64,000 nucleotides of DNA from Turritopsis dohrnii (Eukaryota > Cnidaria > Hydrozoa > Anthoathecata > Oceaniidae). The stretch's first letter is position 1; every line of letters starts with the position of its first letter. Position numbers and translations under genes: made by a program. Of the stretch, positions 23,301 through 34,243 are shown piece after piece. Location of the stretch: NCBI GenBank assembly GCA_027922465.2, contig BQMF02000371.1, forward strand, positions 310,001-374,000. Direction: 5' to 3'. The notes beneath the pieces are model-generated. The model was given only the letters and a program-made list of their open reading frames with translations. It made no database searches and was not told the DNA's origin.

Positions 23301-26300
23301 AGTTATTCCACTAAAAATAAGAGGAAACAAATTACGTAAACTACATAATATTGAAAACAGTTGTTCAGGTTTTTATTTTACATATTTGTATTACACAAAC
23401 AACCTCTTCTTCATTTCTCACCAACTTGTTTATTATTTCTTTTTCAATTTCTTCTCCCATTGACAATGTTTGACACACCCAAGACTCCGTTAAAAGCTTG
23501 CTGTATGCTATTTCTAGCATCTCATCCAGGTCGAATACTCTTCCAATTGAGGCTCGGACCTACCAATACAGGTAAACATAAAGTAACAGAAGAAACATCC
23601 TTATCCCATCTTATTTTAATTTAGAAATGTATATATGTGTCTATTTCAGTTAATTTGATATGTATAATCTCTATTTACCATCAAAACTTTACTTACCATA
23701 ATAAACGCAGTTAATGTTGTTGCCCATGCCTTCACTTGTCTTGACTGTATGTTGGTGTGTGCAATAACATCTAGCAATACTTTGTTAAGATTATGAATCA
23801 TTACCTGCGCTGCTTCTTCCACCCACAAATAGCCAAAATTTACACACCACACCAAAAGAAACCCCTAAACATAAATACTATAAAAAGCCTGCTTTATAAG
23901 CTCATCAGGAAACTTTAAAAATATAGAAGTGCAGAAAAACAAATAACAAACCTTATTTGTCAATGCAAGTCAATGGTTTTTCCATTACTCATTGATGGCG
24001 AAAAAAGCATACAATATCTTGTTTCACCTGAAGAAAGATAGAGCAATAGATCAGGTATAGTCCCTTCAGACAAAAATTAAATGAGCATAATTTAACTTTT
24101 TACCTGTGTCAACTGAATCATTAATCATTAAATTCATATAGTTTTTCAGCAAGAATGCCATAGCAAGCTGAAAAGCCATATAATTTTCTCTGAAATGCTT
24201 TGACAATGATATGATTCTAAAATGGTGTAAAGTTATAACAACAAAAATTTGTGAGGTATTTGGTTTCTTTCCTCTTAAAAGAAATAAACAATTAAGTTAT
24301 TACTAGCATCTCGCGTAAAAGCTTTTTACGGGTTTTAATTTTGAAATGTATTGACGAAAATGTAATGACGAAAAAATTAAATCACAAAATCGTGACTGGA
24401 AAATGTATCCTTGATGTAGAGCTCAAAAAACTGATGAAAAAAGGGGATCGTTTCGCTAAGATCAACCATTAGAAAGATACCGCCAATCAAAACTTTTGAC
24501 GACGAAATAGCCACACATCCAAAAATATTTAGGCCCAAAACTTTCGTCACCCCATCGAGCGTATCGTGGACCGATTTTCCTGAGTTGTGGAAAATTAAAG
24601 GCCTAAATGGTTTCATTTCCAGCATTGTATCTGAGTGTATTGAATTATCTCACATTACCTTTTAAAAACATCTTTGAATGTCTCAAAACTTTCCAATAAT
24701 GGCATATGAATATCCAGACTGAAATCGTTAAACATTTTCTCCAGAAAGTAGAACTGGGTCTTTTCTGCAGTCAATAGTTGAGCGTTTTTAATTTGCAACT
24801 AAAACATGAAATAAATCCATGAATCAATTCTAAATTGATTAAAATGTGACAATACACAAAAATAGTATAGCGACTAGACTAAACCTGAAAAAAACTCCAG
24901 TAAATGTTTTAAAATAAATTAATAAAATCCGCGACTTAAAACCAATTTATGTAAATCAAACATTAACTTAAAATTGCCATACTGATAATGCAATAACTAA
25001 CATCTAATGCATTTTATAAACTTTCTCACGCAATTCTAAAAACAGAATCAAAAAGGGTACATTTACCTTTTGACTCAGTAGCCATGTACGTTCAGTTTTG
25101 ACGTACCCTATATATGGAGCAGTAACAAAGTTTCTTTGTTCTGCTTCTCCATACTCTGCCTTTAACCATCTGGCATATTCTTTGAGGTCTTTACTTTTTA
25201 CATCACCTCCAAGTAGAAACACCCCTGATCCAAAGGCTGTATTAAGCGAATCGACAAATGGGTGAACATCTTTGAAAATACTAACAGGCAATGCTATCTC
25301 CCTAGTAACAAATTTTTAATGAAAACGGTAACTTGCTCAAAATGGTTCTTATTTCACTACGGTTCCTGGTCAAACCTTCAGCGATGTTTACATGGTAACG
25401 GCCGTACTGAAATTTTACCTGTGATGATTTCATTCAGAAGTAGGTTTGAAATTTCAAAACGGTTTGGAAAGGTGTGAAAGTTTTCACATTTAATTGTTTT
25501 ATTACAAAATGTGTTAAGAAGCATGTTAATTAAATTTTGTTGACACATATGAAATAAAAATGTAGAATGTGCTAAATTTATTCCATCGTGTACAGAAAAT
25601 ATTTCTACCCGTATTGAAATCTCAAACCGGTGTGAGTTCAGTATGGCTCTCATGTAAAAACGCACTCGTAGAGAGAGCTAGAAACTAATAAATCTATTGT
25701 TTCGATTTTTACTCGACAAAACTCGCCAAGACCGTATCGAAATTTCTCATGTAAACAGAATGCCGATTTCAAACAGCTTAAAATTTCAAACCGGTGTGAG
25801 TTCACTACGGCTCTCATGTAAACGCACTCTAAGAGGTTGGAGAAATAAATATAATTCACTACTATGAATTCATAAAACTTTAGCTGAAAAAGTGTAAAAA
25901 TAATATTGATGTGATAAAAGATACCTTCTTTCATTTTTGACACTGTTAACTTCCAGTAGATAATAGCCAGTAATATTTCTAGATTTTGAAGATGCACCAA
26001 TATGACTATGTTGAATCTGTCCAATTATTTTTAATGAAGCATCAAGAAACACTTTGTATTGACTCTTTGCTGTTCCAGATGAAAAGTATGTCACTTGACC
26101 CTGGGTTTGAAACCTTTGTTGTAAAATTTCGCTTGTTATCTAAAAATTTTATTTATGTTAATATTCTGATATAAAGTTTTGCTATGAAAACATGATTTAA
26201 CAAGTAAACTGAAAATTCAACGAAATCTTTATTGTTATTTTACTCGCATTAGTCTTCGTATCATACTGGAAAACGATGCCTCAATACAGTCTTATAGTTA

Positions 26301-26397
26301 AACAAAATAATAGCTGTTATAACAGATTATATAATGCAAAATGCCAAAAAAACTGTATAATACCTCTGATAAACTTTTTCTTTTCAATGGTGTTGAA
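20326..26397 (-). CDS. multi-exon gene of unknown function (5' incomplete, one frame break)
   Basis: Fifteen exons could be joined by eye: 26397-26364, 26139-25925, 25301-25067, 24798-24659, 24216-24104, 24027-23952, 23864-23697, 23559-23404, 23310-23200, 22684-22579, 22177-22118, 21198-21067, 20930-20878, 20605-20537 and 20409-20326 (stop TGA). Each has GT/AG borders. Phases agree at all junctions except the 24027-23952 exon, where frame is lost by one base near 23967 and a TGA appears at 23962. With one base added the exon would run into the next one (ALTNK|GFLLVWCVNFGYLW). The product is about 583 residues plus a missing N terminus. It begins with a basic STPLKRKSLSE, has a mostly helical middle (KTQFYFLEKMFNDF, NYMAFQLAMAFLLKNY), a WNNWIKLTVFTNN segment and a Ser-rich tail. 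I recognise no domain. It lies upstream of, and on the same strand as, the DDE/CXC gene. An inverted-repeat element sits in the intron at 25344-25831. Confidence 0.68.
21630..21893. repeat. tandem duplication, two units of about 135 bases
   Basis: Two adjacent copies share GAAATCAGCACCTTTCAAAT, ATGCAAAATTTCATGAAATT and CCAATTTTAGTCAAATCTCA. They differ by a few bases, and the element is intronic to the multi-exon gene. Confidence 0.9.
21935..22092. repeat. dispersed repeat family R2, copy 1
   Basis: Nearly identical to 34585-34745 in the same orientation. Landmarks are GCATAGAGTTTTGGGTC, CGAACGGACTTTCCGAAAAC, an AGATAGATAGATA run and ACGCTTAAAAGCGCGGAAAT. It is non-coding and lies in an intron of the unknown gene. 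Confidence 0.9.
24520..24580 (-). repeat. dispersed repeat family R1, fragment
   Basis: The segment CCAAAACTTTCGTCACCCCA matches the reversed GATGGGGTGATG region of the R1 copies at 11318 and 48393. It lies within an intron and inside a short minus-strand open frame that is not a gene. Confidence 0.6.
25344..25831. mobile_element. Harbinger-like MITE, left-truncated copy
   Basis: It matches 27394-27954 over most of its length, including GTTTACATGGTAACGGCCGT and the right terminus GGCTCTCATGTAAACGCACTC-like end. The outer left inverted repeat is missing. It is inserted in the intron between the second and third assigned exons of the multi-exon gene. Confidence 0.85.
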
Positions 26398-26719
26398 CTA
26401 AAATAATGATAATAATGAAACATATAATTCTCATGCAGTGACATGACCAAATAGAGTCCGTCATATCAAAAATTTTAACGAAGAAGCAGATGACTGAATT
26501 GTATTTTTCATTCATACATAGTCACTTGACATATGGTAATACAGTGTAGGCTAGCACACACAGAACCAATTTACTAAAACTGTACAGGAAACAAAAGCAT
26601 GCCATTATCAAAAGTAACACATTGAACACAACAGAATTACGAAAACATTACTATCCCTGTCTTTAAAACAAAACTGAAGACAATCCTTAAAAACCTCGAA
26701 AATGTTTCTGATTATTTCT

Positions 26720-27009
26720 AATAAAAAACAAAAAAAAAACAAAACAAAAACAAAACAAAAAACAAAAAACAAAAAACTATCAAGCAAAATGAACTTGATA
26801 TTTTGAAGTCTGTGCGTTTGATAACATAGCAATGAGCAGACGGTTCTCGATGATAAGACCAACAAAGGTCTTCTACGAGTTCTCCGAACTCTATAGTATT
26901 TTCATATTATTCTCTTACGACTATTTGTTACGGAAAATAATTGTATTATCTTAGAGTTGAAAATATATGTATCTTATTTTATCTTATCTTATCTTATCTT
27001 ATCTTATTT
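26720..27009. repeat. simple repeats (AAAAC)n and (ATCTT)n
   Basis: 26720-26778 is an A-rich run of AAAAC/AAAAAAC units. 26971-27009 is a pure ATCTT pentamer repeat of about 7 units. The intervening sequence holds no gene that I can support. Confidence 0.85.
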
Positions 27010-27289
27010 GTTTTTCATGTGACATAACCTGTGATGAGGTCTCTCTATGATAATGAAAATGATGACGTCACAGAGCGGATTTCATTTGCAAGTTCGGCGT
27101 CTTTGGAAATTCTGAATTCTAGTAGCTACCTTAGCGCTTAATGGGATGATCTCTGCTTAACAGCGATATTATATCTCCATCCTTTATGAAAATACTCACA
27201 TAAAAATTTATCATGAGAAATATCTCAGATACTTTCATTTTTTCCCTAAATAAATTCTGTATCGATCGATCACATTAACTTTAATAAAA

Positions 27290-28245
27290 AACAAGAGCCA
27301 GATGGCGCAAAACGGTAGCAGCAAAAGTACTTGCCACAAAAAATACTTAAAGTTCTTAAAAGTTCTGTAAAGGTTATTTCTTGAGATATCTTAGAGTGCG
27401 TTTACATGAGAGCCGTAGTGAACTCACACCGGTTTGAAATTTCAATCCTCCCGTTACGAGTTTCGATACGGGTAATTATTTCACTACGGTTCCTGATCAA
27501 ACCTTCAGCGATGTTTACATGATAACGGCCGTACTGAAATTTTACCCGTGACTTGAGAAGTAGGTTTGAAATTTCGATACGGCTTGGAAAGGTGTGAAAG
27601 TTTTCACATTTCATTGTTTTATCATAAAATGTGTTAACAAGCATGCGCATGGTAATTAAATTTTGCTGACACATATGAAATAAAAATATAGAATGTGTTA
27701 AATTTATTCAATCGTGCATAGAAAATATTTCCTACCCGTATTGAAATCTCAAACCGGTGTGAGTTCAGTATAGCTCTCGTGTAAAAACGCACTCGTAGAG
27801 AGAGCTAGAAACTAGTAAATCTATTGTTTCGATTTTTACTCGACAAAACTCGCCAAGACCGTATCGAAATTTCTCATGTAAACAGAATGGCAATTTCAAA
27901 CAGCTTAAAATTTCAAACCGGTTTGAGTTCACTACGGCTCTCATGTAAACGCACTCTTACTGGTGGAAAACAGGCATCAACGATAATGTTTAAAATTACT
28001 AACTCGTGTAAATAGGGTCTAATCGTAACACATCACAATTTAATTAAAAGACAAAAGAATTATACATGCATGAGCTGTTTATAACGTACGTTCTTTTTTT
28101 TATATGAGCTTATGTAAAAAAGAAAACGCGTTTCTTCGAAAAAAAAATGTATGTTTTGAATTATAATTTCTTGAAGCCAAAAATGAATTCGAACAGGATA
28201 ACTGCCTTTTTTTAACTCGATTTTTGAAAACCTTGATGTTCAAAG
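27290..28245. repeat. dispersed repeat family R3, copy A, carrying a MITE
   Basis: Flanks of the MITE at 27394-27954 match 30345-30660 in the opposite orientation, sharing GGTGGAAAACAGGCAT, AAATAGGGTCTAAT, AAAGACAAAAGAATT and GAATTATAATTTCTTGAA-type words. No open frame is conserved. Confidence 0.8.
27394..27954. mobile_element. PIF/Harbinger-like MITE with TTA target duplication
   Basis: About 560 bases with terminal inverted repeats of about 45 bases, starting GAGTGCGTTTACATGAGAGC. The flanks read GATATCTTA on the left and TTACTGGTGG on the right. The homologous copy near 30540 reads the uninterrupted GATATCTTACTGGTGG, which defines a 3-base TTA duplication. A three-base TWA duplication is the hallmark of PIF/Harbinger elements. 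No transposase is encoded. Confidence 0.9.
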
Positions 28246-28499
28246 ACAGTACAGATAGCTAACAAACGTAGAAAGTAATAAGAAAATCTGATCTGAGCTT
28301 ATGACACGAAAAACATATGTATTTTCAAGTGCCAAAGTGCATTGATTCAGTACCATAAGTAACTAAAAGTCCCAGTTTTATGTAGACTTTTTTTATTAAT
28401 ATCAATTCCTTTATCACTTAAGTGCTAAAATATCAAAGAAAACGTATTTTAAATGTATGTGATGTAAAACCTTCGAAAATTCGAAAGTCTGCGTTCGTT

Positions 28500-28847
28500 G
28501 ATTAGAATTTATATTGAGTTTTTAGTGGGGGACTCGCAGACTCTAAATCGTAGACTAACTGCCATTTCGGCCGGAGTAGTAGTAGTAGGAGGAGTAGGAG
28601 TCCACGGGTGTTTTAATACGGTATTCGCTTTCGCTGCTACCGTAATAAACTCCAAACAAGAAAAAAATTATTGAACGAATTTGACTTTTCCCGCGCTATT
28701 CGAGCTCCAAGTCCCTTCAGCCTCATCCGTTTCTTGTGAAATTTATATCTGCGTGATCCTCATAATATCGCTAACAAAACCCTGCCTCACTTTTTCTTCA
28801 AAACCAATAGATCTTTCACAATCATCGTTTAATCATTGTTCATATCC
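28500..28847. other. intergenic, nothing recognised
   Basis: A short purine-rich GTAGTAGTAGGAGGAGTAGG stretch occurs near 28575. No gene or repeat pair was identified. Confidence 0.4.
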
Positions 28848-28850
28848 TTA

Positions 28851-29549
28851 AGCTAAGTGTCCACTGAACAGAATTGGCGCTGTCGTAAATGATCATCGCA
28901 AAAAACAATTAATTCTTGTTTAGTGGACACACTTTTGGAATCAAAAACACCTGCTTATCGTTAATTTCTGTCGCAAATTTTTTGCGATAGGAAAAGAAAA
29001 TGTTTTCATTTACAAAAATTAATTCGTCGCAAATAATTTTTGACATCAAAGAAAAGCCGATGTAAACAAAATAAAATTTGAATAGATCTTTTGTTTTAAA
29101 GATCAATTTTTGCGTATTTCTAAAAAATATAAAAAAGAACATGATATAAAGAAAAAAGAAGAGAGTGAGGTTATACTTTACAAAAAGTTATACCAAAACA
29201 AGAAACATGGGACGAAAAAGTCAATTAACTTTAGTTGAAGAAGAGTCTCTTGCGGAATGCGTCAGGAAATATTCTTGTCTTTATGACAAAAACATCTCAA
29301 AAACAAAAATACTTTCGCTTTTTCTTCTTTTTTTGTTTCATTCCATTTCCTATCAAACACACAACACACAAGATTTCGCCTTCACTGTCCATCGTTGTGA
29401 GTTGAAAAGAATTTACTTTCATGAATTAATTCTTATCAGTGGACACAACGCACAATAGGTGTTTGCGACAGATTATTTGCGACAGAAAATTTGTTCATCG
29501 CAAATAAAATTAACGACAGCGCAAATTTTTCTTCAGTGGACACTTAGCT
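28851..29549 (+). mobile_element. PIF/Harbinger-like element with MADF remnant
   Basis: Terminal inverted repeats begin AGCTAAGTGTCCACTGAA and are flanked by TTA on both sides (28848-28850 and 29550-29552). Subterminal repeats include GACAGCGCAAATTTTT-type words and several 'GTGGACAC' boxes. A plus-strand frame starting at 29208 reads MGRKSQLTLVEEESLAECVR and continues KYSCLYDKN, resembling the start of a MADF (Myb-like) DNA-binding domain as encoded by Harbinger elements. The frame then degenerates, so the element is non-autonomous. Confidence 0.85.
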
Positions 29550-30118
29550 TTACGCCCGTATCGAATAAACGTCGTTCCGTCGACATCGATTGATGTGTAG
29601 GGGACTTGGAGTTCGGCAGAGTCAGGATAACAGCTAAAAAAGCGTTGTCGAGATATCGATGATTTAAGCTTTTTCAAAGATCAAACGTGTTTACATAATA
29701 TCTGAATAGAAATTAGCGAATGACGCATGATTGAAAGAAAAATACGAATAATGATCAGCAATGTTTATTGAATCTTCGCAAAAAAGATCACGTATTTTGA
29801 ACAAAAGATATTTAATTAAAAGATGTTGAGTCGAACACAAAAACGCGTTTTTTGGAAAAAGTGCTTCCAAATTTAAATTTTTGACTCCAGAAACTAAATT
29901 TATGATAGAAATTACATAGGAAACGCTAAAAAAAATTTTTGCTATTTTTTGAGCAACTAGGTTAGAGCCCCCTCACTAATAAAAATAATAATAGGTAATA
30001 ACAGATGATAGGTATATGACGTACTCATTTCCTTGACATACTTGAATTTTTTTAGAACCTCCGATACTGAATGATGGCGGTGTTCAAAAGAATTTATTTA
30101 AACAAAGAGTTCACTTAA

Positions 30119-30343
30119 TATTATGGAATGCCATAGCTGCCATAAGTGATCTTCTGATATTCTGCTCAGTAGTAATTTTGTTTTGCACAGTAGAAATTTC
30201 GTTATGCGCAGTAGTGATTTCATTTGGCGCTGTAATAAAAACGTATTGCGATGTAGTTATTCAGTATTGCAAGGTGAGGAAATTACTGCGCTGGATCCAC
30301 TTGAAAACGCAGTAATTTCCTTGACTTGCGCAGTAAACAACTC
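30119..30343. repeat. left arm of a 2.2-kb inverted repeat
   Basis: About 225 bases pair with 32120-32342 in inverse orientation with few mismatches. The arm contains about five diverged 21-base units of the form AGTAGTAATTTTGTTTTGCAC and AGTAGAAATTTCGTTATGCGC. Confidence 0.92.
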
Positions 30344-30344
30344 A

Positions 30345-30660
30345 AAAATCCACTTCAAAACGGCAGTTATTTGTTCGGTTTCAAGAAATTATAACTAAAA
30401 ACAAAGAAACGCGTGTTTTTTCTACGTAAATTCTTTTGTCTTGTAATAAATCAATTTGCTGTTGTTTTACTATTAGACCCTATTTACAACAACTAGCAAT
30501 TTTAAACAAACAACATTTTATCGTTTATGCCTGTTTTCCACCAGTAAGATATCTCAAAAAAGAAGCTTTTAAAGAACTTTTTAAAACTTTCAGTAAAATG
30601 TCGAAAGCATTTTTTTAACAAGTAATTTTGCTTTTACCGTTTACACTTGGAATCAGTATT
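30345..30660 (-). repeat. dispersed repeat family R3, copy B (empty MITE site)
   Basis: Inverse match to 27290-28245 lacking the inserted MITE. It abuts the left arm of the 2.2-kb inverted repeat. Confidence 0.8.
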
Positions 30661-30966
30661 CTTCAAACATGTCGAGGAAATCATTGAGAATTTGGAAATA
30701 GTCGTGGCAATAAAAAGTAAACTTGTATAGCTAATGCATTGAAGAAGGAAAAGCTTATTTCATTTTTTATAAATAAATAAATCTGGCTTTTATAATATAC
30801 TATATATAACAGGACCTCCTATGGGCGTTCTCTTTCCGTCCTGTTTGGTTCCCGACGTCCAGAGGACGTGTCTTTGTCCGCATTCGTTTTGCTTGAGAGC
30901 GGAAGTTAACGTTTACTGCAATGCATTCTGGATACAGAGTCTTACGTTTCGTGTGGGGCAAACGCT

Positions 30967-31136
30967 ACGATCAACCGTTACAGAGATATTGTCAATCAAA
31001 TATTTTGATGTCATATCATTTAGGACCAAAACTTTCATCACCCCATCCCATGTATCGCCGACCCCAAAAAACGACAGTTATTCCTATTGGTTCCCGAGAT
31101 AAAAACAACACGTTCGATTGGGTCTGCAATGCAATG
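30967..31136 (-). repeat. dispersed repeat family R1, copy B
   Basis: The inverse of the R1 copies at 11318 and 48393. Landmarks are CTACGATCAACCGTTACAGA, CATCACCCCATCCCATGTAT and GTCTGCAATGCAATG. A plus-strand open frame across it is not conserved between copies. Confidence 0.8.
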
Positions 31137-31344
31137 GTTCCCTCATGATATGATCAAATGAACTGACATCACACCACGTGCTTTTATACTAATCGTTGAA
31201 AAAATCTCTACGTGGTTTTTTACGCGCAACACTATGAAGGACTTAATTAAATACATCACTCTCTCAGAATTTGTTTATTATTTTTTACAAAATAATTTTT
31301 TTTTCAGAATTTTTTTTTTTGCCGAAAATAGACAGATAATAATG

Positions 31345-31592
31345 GTTCTAGGACAATCCCCCCCCCCCCCCCGCCCCCCGCTGGAAAATTGCCCCCCCCC
31401 CCCCCCCCCCTGCCCCCACGTAAGTAGCCCTAACCCTAACCCTAGCCCTTACCCTAACCCTAAGTTGGATGGGAGGCAATTTTCCGGGGGGTAATTATCC
31501 GGGAGGGGCAATCCTCCGGGGGGGGGGGGGGGGGTCATCCGGGGGGCAATTTTCCAGGGGGGGGGGGGGGATTGTCCTGACACCATAATGTA
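31345..31592. mobile_element. poly-C/poly-G foldback element with telomere-type repeats
   Basis: An inverted repeat: GGTTCTAGGACAATC followed by long C runs and GCTGGAAAATTGC; then CCCTAACCCTAACCCTAGCC-type repeats; then GGCAATTTTCC and long G runs ending GATTGTCCTGACACC. The arms could form a hairpin, and the G-rich strand could form quadruplexes. The roughly six CCCTAA-like units are the animal telomere motif at an internal site. Confidence 0.85.
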
Positions 31593-32004
31593 TGACCCTT
31601 TCACAAAAGTTAGTTTCAACAAAAATTCGAAACGAATTCTTTAAATTTTGTTTCCTTATTTTTATTGTTACTTTATTTGTTTTCTTGTGATTGGTGTCGT
31701 AGATTAGCAACACCCATCCATAGCAGAAGGTTGATGTAATAGTTTTCCACATGTTTCTTTTGTTCTCTATTTAAAGGTGGATGCAATTGTTTCATACGTC
31801 AGATGTCTTTATTCCATTTTGATATTGAATAAACCTTTGTGTAAATTACGTCATTACAAACATTGCTTCTAAAATCTATTATCAGTCTAAAGCACGTAGT
31901 ATACTTTTAAGAGAAAAATTATTTGCTGCACAAATCTTTGCGATTATAATTACGCCGCATTGTATTCTGGGATGTGAATATCACACTGGAGATGTTAAGT
32001 GGAG

Positions 32005-32108
32005 GAGGGACGTAACGATTTATCTACCACCTAACGATTTATCTACTACGTAACGATTTAACTACCACACCTAACGATTTATCTACCACCACGTAACGAT
32101 TTACGTAG
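32005..32108. repeat. 21-22-bp tandem repeat, about 5 copies
   Basis: Units of the form CCTAACGATTTATCTACCAC, with variants (TACGTAACGATTTAACTACC). Confidence 0.85.
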
Positions 32109-32119
32109 TGCACAATATG

Positions 32120-32342
32120 AGTTATTTACTGCGCAAGTCAAGGAAATTACTGCGTTTTCAAGTGGATCCAGCGCAGTAATTTCCTCACCTTGCAATACTG
32201 AATAACTACATCGCAATACGTTTTTATTACAGCGCCAAACGAAATCACTACTGCGCATAACGAAATTTCTACTGTGCAAAACAAAATTACTACTGAGCAG
32301 AACATCAGAAGATCACTTATGGCAGCTATGACATTCCATAAT
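32120..32342. repeat. right arm of the 2.2-kb inverted repeat
   Basis: The inverse of 30119-30343. Both arms contain the GCGCAGTAATTTCC and GGATCCA landmarks. Confidence 0.92.
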
Positions 32343-32949
32343 TTATGCAAAAAACATTTTTGACCTCCGTTCTCCTTTAAAAATTAATTTCATTCACGTT
32401 GATCCTTTCTTAAATGTCAACGTATTGGAAAAAAATTTCATCCGCAGAAGGTTTCGTCATTTTTTTCGATGTATTTTGCTAGTTATAATAGATACCTGAG
32501 TCAAAAGAATAATTCCTTGTTGTATTTTCTTGACTTAAAAAAAGTTCATGACTGATGTAAAAAGTCGCTAAATACACATTCGTACTTTGTATTTGTGTCA
32601 TATAAATAAATGTGGAATACCATGGTTATTTAGAAATAAATTTTCAACAATGAACGCAGTAATACTTATTCCTGTTAGTTTTTCTGAATTTCTATTGGTA
32701 TTGAACGAGTCGTGAACGCCAAGAATAATTCGCCAAAAATTTATCCGCCAAAATTTATCCGCGCCGCCACAGTGCAGAATGTAATTTAATTTCTAAATCT
32801 TAACTTGATATAAAAATATAATTTTAAAATTTTATTAATATATACTTACCAAGTTTGAGAAGAAGCCATTTACTCAGTTCTGCTTTAAATGATAATTCCA
32901 GATGTTATAAAACTTGATACTGAAACTAAATTGAGTGACTTTATAGGTA

Positions 32950-33715
32950 CAAACGAACGTGCAAATATTTGCGCATGCGCGACTTCGAAAAGAAAGGATT
33001 GAATGTGTCGAAATCATAAATCGCGGCGGTAAAAATACAATCATTACTACCATGTATAGACAACCTGCTGGTAACTTTAAACTCTTCAAAGATCACTTAA
33101 AATCTCATATTTCTCACGTAAGTTGCTCAAACAAGCATATTTTCATTTCTGGTGACCTAAACCTAAATTTGTTAGATTATACAAATAAAAAAGTTAAAGA
33201 TTTCGTGAACTTGATCCTTCAGTATAACATAATTCCCACAATAAATAAACTAACAAGAGTTACTAGGAACACATCAACTTTGATTGATAATATTTTTACG
33301 AATAATCATTATAATCAAAACGGTTTATGTTCTGGTGTAATACAGACTGATCTGACTGATCATTTTCCAACCTTTTTGGTAATCAACGACATCATTACCG
33401 ACGCATCGAATTCAAATACAACTGTTTTTAAACTTTCTATCACAAAAAGATCAATATCCTATTTCCGTGATCTTCTCCTTGAGATGAACTGGGAACTAAT
33501 TCAGGAATCCAGTGACGTTGATTGCGCATATGACTTGTTTTTCTATGCAGTATGACAAAGCTTTTCCAGTAAAAGAATTCAAGCTAAAGCCGAAAATTGA
33601 GGAGAATGAGGGAAATAAATTTGTCAGATCAAGTTTTTTAGCGAAAGCCATGTTTGGAAATTTGTGTTTAGCAGACGAAAATTCAGAACAACACTACCAT
33701 TATTTCACATTCTAA
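32950..33715 (+). pseudogene. LINE endonuclease fragment (CR1/L2-like)
   Basis: A 198-residue frame carries the apurinic-endonuclease pattern of non-LTR retrotransposons: TIITTMYRQPAGN, ISGDLNLNLLDY, STLIDNIFTNN and TDLTDHFPTFLVI. It runs into a frame break near 33550 and continues for about 50 residues in another frame (YDKAFPVKEFKLKPK), where the reverse transcriptase should begin. The N-terminal endonuclease motifs and the whole reverse transcriptase are absent. Confidence 0.88.
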
Positions 33716-33938
33716 ACTGATCTTAGGCTTATGTGGTGTAAGCACGACCTTTTAGTTCATGGTTTGGCCGTGATTCCGTCACCTTGCTGACGCCATATTA
33801 AATGACTTCATGAAAAAGTCATAAAGAAGTCATATGACTTTGTAACCAAATTCAGACATCGCAATAACGTCATAACGACGTGATGTGTTTGGTGAGATTA
33901 ATAAACGAATAAACCTTTTCCCACCAAATCATTTCGCG

Positions 33939-34243
33939 TACGTCGAAATCTTCGTGTGTACATCGAAATCGTTTTGCCTAGAACGAAATCTTTGTACGTA
34001 TGTCGAAATCTTTGTGCGTATGTCAAAATCTTTGTGTGTACATCGAAATCTTTGCGCGTTCGTCGAAATCTTTGCGCGTACGTCGAAATCTTTGTGCGTA
34101 CATCGAAATTATTGTGCGTACATCGAAATCTTTGTACGTATGTCGAAATCTTTATGCGTACATCGAAGTCTTTGTGCGTACATCGAAATCTTTGTGCGTA
34201 CATTGAAAACTTTTGTTGGTACATCGAAATCATTGTTCATACA
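33939..34243. repeat. 20-bp minisatellite, about 15 copies
   Basis: Tandem units of the form CGTACATCGAAATCTTTGTG with point variants. Because 20 is not a multiple of 3 and the unit has few stops, several frames stay open on both strands. Those translations are artefacts. Confidence 0.95.

Noticed and set aside
24377..24625. 82-residue minus-strand open frame between two exons
   Set aside because: It lies directly after a clear donor site and overlaps an R1 repeat fragment, so it is intronic.
27310..28245. CRISPR-like or host regulatory repeats around 27-28 kb
   Set aside because: The repeats are explained by MITE inverted termini and the R3 dispersed repeat; this is eukaryotic DNA.
31425..31462. 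Possible chromosome end
   Set aside because: The CCCTAA repeats are few, internal, and enclosed by an inverted repeat with unique sequence on both sides.
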